The notes below the pieces were generated by a model that was given only the letters and a program-made list of their open reading frames with translations, was not told the origin of the DNA and made no database searches. This document shows, piece after piece, positions 31,861-35,813 of a stretch of DNA of 35,813 nucleotides (the first letter of the stretch is position 1; each line of letters begins with the position of its first letter). A program made the translations under genes and the position numbers. The stretch is from Avidehalobacter sp964569265 (GTDB taxonomy: Bacteria; Bacillota; Dehalobacteriia; UBA4068; UBA4997): NCBI GenBank assembly GCA_964569265.1, contig CAZMTO010000016.1:1-35813 (forward strand). The letters run 5' to 3'.

Positions 31861-33312
31861 TCAATTACTTGCCAATATCTCGGTCAACTTAGCATTAACC
31901 TTCCCCGCATCCGCCTTCCCCCTGGTCGCCTTCATCACCTGGCCAACCAAAAAGCCAATAGCTGCTTTTTTGCCGGCCTTATAGTCTGCCACCGATTTGG
32001 GGTTGGCTGCCACAATATCCGCAATCAGGCTGTCCAGCTCGCCGTCATCGCTCATCATTTCCAGACCGTTTTCCTTAACATAGGTTTCGGGGTCAATATT
32101 TTCGGCATAAATTTTTTCAAACACGGTTTTGGCCGTGGTTTTGTTAATAGTGCCGGCAGCCACCAGTTTAAGCAGCTTAGCCAAATTTTCCGGTGCAAAA
32201 TCCAAATCAGCAGGCTCTTTGCCATCGGCGTTCAGCAGCTTTAAGCCCTCACCGATAAGAAAGTTGGCCGCCTCTTTGGGCAGGCTGCAAAGCTCCACGG
32301 TTTTTTCAAAAATTTCCGCCAGATGACGGCTTCTAACCAGTTGTGCCGCATCATAATCCGACAAATTATACTCGGCGGTATAGCGCACCTGCTTCTGGTC
32401 GGGCAGCTCCGGTATGGTTGCCGCCACCGCGCTCAGCCATTCATCCGAAATATTTATCGGGGCCAGGTCAGGTTCGGGGAAGTAGCGGTAATCGTGGGCG
32501 TTTTCCTTAGAACGCATAGCATAACCTACGCCGCGTTCATCGTCCCAACGGCGGGTTTCCTGCACTACTTCGCCGCCATCCTCTATCAGCTCTATCTGAC
32601 GGAATATCTCCGCTTCGATAGCACGGGCAATCGCCTTAAAGGAGTTCATATTCTTGGTTTCGGTACGGGTACCAAGCTCGGTATCTCCCACCCGACGAAC
32701 CGACAAATTTACGTCGGCGCGCATCGAACCCTCCTGCATTTTACAGTCCGACACATTAAGGTATTCCATTGTAGACTTCAGCTTTTCCAAATAAGCCTGC
32801 ACCTCGGCCGCCGAACACATATCCGGCTCGCTGACAATTTCCAGCAGGGGCACACCACAGCGGTTGTAGTCTATAAGCGTGCTGCCGCCTACGGCATCGT
32901 GTGTAAGCTTACCGGCATCTTCTTCCATATGAATTTGGTGAATACGTACCTTTTTGGGGCCGTTATCACCCATAATTTCTACATAACCGTTGCGGCATAT
33001 CGGCAAATACAACTGCGATGTTTGATATGCCTTGGGTAAGTCGGGGTAAAAATAGTTTTTACGGTCAAACTTGCACTGCTGCGTAATAGTGCAGTTAGTG
33101 GCCAAACCGGCCGCAATAGCCTTTTGCAGCACCTGTTTGTTAAGCACCGGCAGCACACCGGGCATACCGCTGCAAACCGGGCAAACGTGCGTGTTGGGCT
33201 CGGCGCCAAACGCGGTGGAGCAATTACAGAAAATTTTGGTGGCGGTGTTCAGCTCCACGTGAACCTCCAAGCCGATAATAACCTCGTATCCGGTGTTTTT
33301 ATAGCCTACCAT
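31861..33312 (-). CDS. gatB: Asp-tRNA(Asn)/Glu-tRNA(Gln) amidotransferase subunit B
   Basis: 483 residues. GatB activates the misacylated tRNA and transfers ammonia from GatA. Family features: GYEVIIGLEVHVELNTATKIFCNCS, the VCPVCSGMPGVLPVLN loop (with the CNCS and CPVC cysteines of the zinc site), KNYFYPDLPKAYQTSQ, and RIHQIHMEEDAGKL; the C-terminal YqeY-like helical domain follows. The start ATG shares one base with the gatA stop (TAATG), so the two are coupled. Confidence 0.98.
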   Translation of the reverse strand: MVGYKNTGYEVIIGLEVHVELNTATKIFCNCSTAFGAEPNTHVCPVCSGMPGVLPVLNKQVLQKAIAAGLATNCTITQQCKFDRKNYFYPDLPKAYQTSQLYLPICRNGYVEIMGDNGPKKVRIHQIHMEEDAGKLTHDAVGGSTLIDYNRCGVPLLEIVSEPDMCSAAEVQAYLEKLKSTMEYLNVSDCKMQEGSMRADVNLSVRRVGDTELGTRTETKNMNSFKAIARAIEAEIFRQIELIEDGGEVVQETRRWDDERGVGYAMRSKENAHDYRYFPEPDLAPINISDEWLSAVAATIPELPDQKQVRYTAEYNLSDYDAAQLVRSRHLAEIFEKTVELCSLPKEAANFLIGEGLKLLNADGKEPADLDFAPENLAKLLKLVAAGTINKTTAKTVFEKIYAENIDPETYVKENGLEMMSDDGELDSLIADIVAANPKSVADYKAGKKAAIGFLVGQVMKATRGKADAGKVNAKLTEILASN

Positions 33313-34745
33313 TATTCTGCCTCCTTTAAAACAGGCTGCTTTTTATGCCAATCCGTATGCTGCTGATAAGCATACGCCAAATTAACCAGCTTTTCTTCCG
33401 TCATCAAATTACCCAAAAGCTGCATACCAATGGGCATACCGTCTTTGGCAAAACCGCAGGGCAAGGCAATGGCCGGTATACCTATCAGGTTTACCGATAC
33501 CGTGTAAATATCCGACAGATACATTGCCAGCGGGTCGCTTAAACTGCTGCCCAGCTTGGGTGCCGTGGTGGGCGCTACCGGGCTTATAATTGCATCATAC
33601 TTGGCAAAAGCATCATCAAAGGCCCGGCGAATAAGCGTGCGCACCTTTAATGCCTTTTGATAATAAGCATCATAGTAGCCGCTGCTTAAAGCAAAGGTGC
33701 CCAGCATAATGCGGCGTTTTACCTCTAACCCAAAGCCTTCGCTGCGGGTGGTCAAATACAAATCCTCTAAATCCTCAAAGCTTTCCGGGTGGTAGCCATA
33801 CTTAATGCCGTCGTAGCGCTGCAAATTAGAGCTGGCCTCGGCCGAAGCAATAATATAATAAGCAGGCACCGCGTATTCAATCATCGGCATTTCAAATTCT
33901 TCCACCTCGGCACCAAGCCCGGTAAATTCCTCACAGGCGGTGCGTATGGCTGCTTCTATCTCCGGGTCTAAGCCGTCACCCAAATAATTTTTAGGCAAAC
34001 CGATTTTTTTACCGGCAATATTATCATTAAGCGCCGCGGCAAAATCAAATTCTACCCCTTTAGCCGATGTACTGTCCTTTTCGTCATAACCGGCTATCAC
34101 CGAAAGTACAGTTGCACAATCTTCTACGTTATGGGCAATCGGGCCAATCTGGTCAAGCGACGAGCCATAAGCCAGCAGGCCATAGCGAGAAACCGCGCCA
34201 TAGGTGGGTTTTATACCGGTAAGCCCGCAGTATGCACAAGGCTGGCGTATAGAACCGCCGGTATCGCTGCCCAAAGCCACAGGGGCCAAACCTGCTGCCA
34301 CTGCCGCCGCCGAACCGCCGGAGCTGCCGCCCGGCACTTTGGTATCGTCCCAGGGGTTTTTGGTAACCCCGGTATAAGATGTTTCGGTGGTGCTGCCCAT
34401 GGCAAATTCGTCCATATTGGTTTTGCCCAACAGCACAGCACCCTCCGCCGCCAGCTTTTCAATAACCGTAGCATTATAGGGTGACATAAAGCCCTCTAAA
34501 ATTTTAGAGCTACAGGTAGTAGTCATATCGGTGGTGGCAATATTGTCCTTAATGGCAACAGGTATGCCGGCCAGCTTGCCCTGCTTGCCGTCAGCCTTTT
34601 GGGCCGCCTGCTTGTCCACCGTATTATACGTGTGATACCGTGCATCGTATTTTTCAATACGTGCCAAATATTCGCCGCAGATATCTGCCGGAGCAACGCC
34701 TGCTGCCAGCTCGGTCTGCAAATCCTTTAAAGTTTTTTCCAGCAT
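33312..34745 (-). CDS. gatA: Asp-tRNA(Asn)/Glu-tRNA(Gln) amidotransferase subunit A
   Basis: 477 residues from the ATG at 34745, six bases after AGGAGG. The amidase-signature triad is present: Lys in IPVAIKDNIAT, the cis-Ser in VPGGSSGGSAAAVAAG and the nucleophile Ser in GSDTGGSIRQPCAYCGLTG. It releases ammonia from glutamine for GatB. Overlaps gatB; gatC ends 14 bp upstream. Confidence 0.98.
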   Translation of the reverse strand: MLEKTLKDLQTELAAGVAPADICGEYLARIEKYDARYHTYNTVDKQAAQKADGKQGKLAGIPVAIKDNIATTDMTTTCSSKILEGFMSPYNATVIEKLAAEGAVLLGKTNMDEFAMGSTTETSYTGVTKNPWDDTKVPGGSSGGSAAAVAAGLAPVALGSDTGGSIRQPCAYCGLTGIKPTYGAVSRYGLLAYGSSLDQIGPIAHNVEDCATVLSVIAGYDEKDSTSAKGVEFDFAAALNDNIAGKKIGLPKNYLGDGLDPEIEAAIRTACEEFTGLGAEVEEFEMPMIEYAVPAYYIIASAEASSNLQRYDGIKYGYHPESFEDLEDLYLTTRSEGFGLEVKRRIMLGTFALSSGYYDAYYQKALKVRTLIRRAFDDAFAKYDAIISPVAPTTAPKLGSSLSDPLAMYLSDIYTVSVNLIGIPAIALPCGFAKDGMPIGMQLLGNLMTEEKLVNLAYAYQQHTDWHKKQPVLKEAE

Positions 34746-34759
34746 ACTCATCCTCCTGC

Positions 34760-35047
34760 TTATTCTACCGTCTGCGGAACCTTAAAACAACCGTCAGCCA
34801 CCGCAATGGCATTCTGCAAAATTTTGTCACGGCCAAAGCTGCCCGCCGCCACATCCTCGCGGAAAACATTTTCCACACCGGATACGTGCGTAAGCGGCTG
34901 CACATCATCGGTATCAAGCTGGTTTAAAACCTCCATATATTTCAGCACTCTGGTAAGGTCTTGCCCCATAAGCTCTTTTTCCTCGTCAGATAAACGCAGC
35001 TTGCTTAGCTCGGCCACATATTCCACCATTTTTTTATCAATTTCCAT
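34760..35047 (-). CDS. gatC: Asp-tRNA(Asn)/Glu-tRNA(Gln) amidotransferase subunit C
   Basis: 95 residues from the ATG at 35047, after GGGAGG; the longer frame lacks a ribosome site. GatC is the small belt subunit that holds GatA and GatB together. Features: VEYVAELSKLRLSDEEKELMGQDLTRVLKYMEVLNQLDT and the closing VFREDVAAGSFGRDKILQNA. First gene of gatCAB; its presence means glutaminyl- and/or asparaginyl-tRNA are made indirectly. Promoter at 35114-35142. Confidence 0.96.
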   Translation of the reverse strand: MEIDKKMVEYVAELSKLRLSDEEKELMGQDLTRVLKYMEVLNQLDTDDVQPLTHVSGVENVFREDVAAGSFGRDKILQNAIAVADGCFKVPQTVE

Positions 35048-35083
35048 AATAATTCCTCCCGAAATTTCGGCGCTTTTGCAACA

Positions 35084-35099
35084 GGCAATATAATGCCTA
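35084..35099 (-). promoter_or_regulatory. Short inverted repeat in the gatC leader
   Basis: AGGCA/TGCCT around a 6-base A/T centre lies about 15 bp after the inferred transcription start of the gat operon. It could be an operator or only a small hairpin. Confidence 0.25.
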
Positions 35100-35113
35100 T
35101 TATTCATCTATAC

Positions 35114-35142
35114 ATTTTAACATAGGCAAAAACTTTTTTCAA
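35114..35142 (-). promoter_or_regulatory. Sigma-A-type promoter of gatCAB
   Basis: TTGAAA (35137-35142) and TAAAAT (35114-35119), 17 bp apart on the minus strand. No T-box (specifier stem and antiterminator bulge) was found in the ~60-base leader. Confidence 0.75.
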
Positions 35143-35255
35143 TACTTGCCTTAAACACTTGGCTTAAACCGGGCGCCTAAGCCATAGGCCTCGGGCAAAA
35201 AAGCTGCCCAAAAGGCGCGCAAGGTTTTTTAATCTGTAAAAATTTAATATAACCC

Positions 35256-35284
35256 TTGACAAATGGCTGAAAATCTGGTAACAT
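35256..35284 (+). promoter_or_regulatory. Promoter of the tRNA cluster
   Basis: A perfect TTGACA (35256-35261), 17 bp, then TAACAT (35279-35284), 35 bp before tRNA-His, divergent from gatCAB. It is the strongest -35 in the window, as expected for stable RNA. Confidence 0.88.
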
Positions 35285-35318
35285 AAACCTGCTGTACAAA
35301 GCATATTTGTGCTTATAT

Positions 35319-35395
35319 GGTGGGTATGGTGAAGCGGTTAACACACTGGATTGTGGCTCCAGCACGCGTGGGTTCGATCCCCACTACCCACCCCA
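35319..35395 (+). tRNA. tRNA-His (GTG anticodon)
   Basis: Acceptor GTGGGTA (35320-35326) pairs with TACCCAC (35385-35391). G at 35319 is the His-specific G-1, opposite C73. The anticodon arm CTGGA-TTGTGGC-TCCAG gives GTG, the T-arm has GGTTCGATCC, and CCA is encoded (35393-35395). Confidence 0.97.
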
Positions 35396-35398
35396 TAC

Positions 35399-35473
35399 TG
35401 GGGCGTAGCCAAGCGGTAAGGCAACGGGTTTTGGCTCCGTCACGCGCAGGTTCGAACCCTGCCGCCCCAGCCA
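35399..35473 (+). tRNA. tRNA-Gln (TTG anticodon)
   Basis: Acceptor TGGGGCG pairs with CGCCCCA. The anticodon loop TTTTGGC gives TTG, the T-arm has GGTTCGAACC, discriminator G, and CCA is encoded. The U1-A72 pair is the known mark of tRNA-Gln that GatCAB recognises; the gat operon is adjacent. Confidence 0.97.
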
Positions 35474-35474
35474 A

Positions 35475-35509
35475 GAGGTCGGGCGCGACAGGGCTCGGCC
35501 TCATTTTTT
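35475..35509 (+). terminator. Terminator-like hairpin between tRNA-Gln and tRNA-Leu
   Basis: GAGGTCG pairs with CGGCCTC (one G-U type pair), followed by ATTTTTT. No promoter fits in the 11 bp left before tRNA-Leu, so either the terminator is leaky or tRNA-Leu depends on readthrough. Confidence 0.6.
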
Positions 35510-35520
35510 ATCTTTAATAT

Positions 35521-35603
35521 GCGGATGTGGCGGAATTGGCAGACGCACCAGACTTAGGATCTGGCGAGTAATCGTGGGGGTTCAAGTCCCTTCATCCGCA
35601 CCA
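35521..35603 (+). tRNA. tRNA-Leu (TAG anticodon)
   Basis: Acceptor GCGGATG pairs with the CATCCGC end. Anticodon arm CCAGA-CTTAGGA-TCTGG gives TAG (Leu). It has the long class II variable arm (GCGAGTAATCGT), a T-arm with GGTTCAAGTCC, and encoded CCA (35601-35603). Confidence 0.97.
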
Positions 35604-35792
35604 AAGATCAAAAGTCGTCATTTATGGCGGCTTTTATTTTTTTTATACGCATGGGGACTTGAACCGGGTACAATCGTAAGCGTCCAAGAGAACAAGGCGC
35701 AGCCGCCGTTCGATTGGCATACGCGCACGATCCCGCCAGGGGGTCCCTTCATCCGCACCAAAAATCAAAAGTCGTCATTTATGGCGGCTTTT
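35586..35792 (+). repeat. 50-bp direct duplication of the tRNA-Leu 3' end plus terminator
   Basis: Copy 1 (35586-35635) covers the tRNA-Leu 3' end, CCA and the terminator stem. Copy 2 (35743-35792) is identical except for one base. The 107 bp between them contains, inverted, a T-arm-like stretch (GGGGACTTGAACC, 35653-35665). Copy 2 is a fragment, not a full tRNA. The arrangement resembles a scar of insertion at a tRNA end or a tRNA-derived interspersed repeat. Confidence 0.85.
35610..35644 (+). terminator. Rho-independent terminator of the tRNA cluster
   Basis: AAAAGTCGTC (35610-35619) pairs with GGCGGCTTTT (35626-35635), including G-U pairs, around ATTTAT, followed by ATTTTTTTT. Confidence 0.78.
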
Positions 35793-35813
35793 TGTTATAT
35801 GCACAAAAACTTC

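Noticed and set aside
30860..31866. A 13-bp sequence GCTATTGTCAATT present after both purC and gatB
   Set aside because: Exact 13-mers shared by chance are expected several times in a 36-kb window; one copy includes the gatB stop codon. I do not count it as a target-site signal.
35048..35113. T-box before gatCAB
   Set aside because: The leader is about 60 bases, too short, and lacks the T-box sequence.

Overview
The window looks like chromosome from an anaerobic, spore-forming-lineage Firmicute (Bacillota; Clostridia or a sporulating Negativicutes relative; I cannot place it more closely). The evidence is a complete spoIIIAA-AH operon with a sigma-E-like promoter, the efp/CD1247-type/spoIIIA/asp23/amaP/DUF2273/nusB gene order, GatCAB instead of direct Gln/Asn charging, and strong AGGAGG ribosome binding sites. 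All protein genes lie on the minus strand; only three tRNA genes at the right end are on plus.

Layout along the plus coordinates (transcription runs right to left). 1-2180: nusB (cut by the left edge, with a long repetitive tail), DUF2273, amaP, asp23, under their own sigma-A-like promoter. 2275-7499: spoIIIAH, AG, AF, AE, AD, AC, AB, AA, the mother-cell side of the forespore feeding channel. 7660-10885: a Cys/Asp-rich zinc-ribbon protein, efp, rplS, hslO with a His/Cys tail, and a DUF1858 protein, mostly separate units. 10886-11384: a 500-bp non-coding stretch holding a large fold-back element. 11385-16705: LCP-family protein, radC, dnaE. 16993-23162: guaB, a small coiled-coil protein, a PHP phosphoesterase, an AgcS transporter, ymdB, engB. 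23205-29040: lon, clpX, clpP, tig. 29210-35047: purB, purC, gatB, gatA, gatC, with repeat-like elements in both gaps around purC. 35319-35603: tRNA-His, tRNA-Gln, tRNA-Leu, followed by a partial duplication of the tRNA-Leu end and its terminator.

Working groups: tig-clpP-clpX and lon-engB-ymdB form a protein-quality-control block; gatC-gatA-gatB form the transamidosome enzyme and stand next to tRNA-Gln; purC, purB and guaB belong to purine synthesis; LCP-radC-dnaE share one promoter.

Most genes are ordinary housekeeping genes. What is unusual: (i) several housekeeping proteins carry low-complexity or metal-binding additions (NusB 15-residue repeats, the CD1247-type Cys/Asp run, Hsp33 His/Cys tail, SpoIIIAH acidic linker); (ii) four intergenic regions carry fold-back or MITE-like elements; (iii) there is a 50-bp duplication downstream of tRNA-Leu. 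I did not find a clear new multi-gene system. Start sites were moved from the longest open frame wherever a Shine-Dalgarno sequence pointed to an inner codon.
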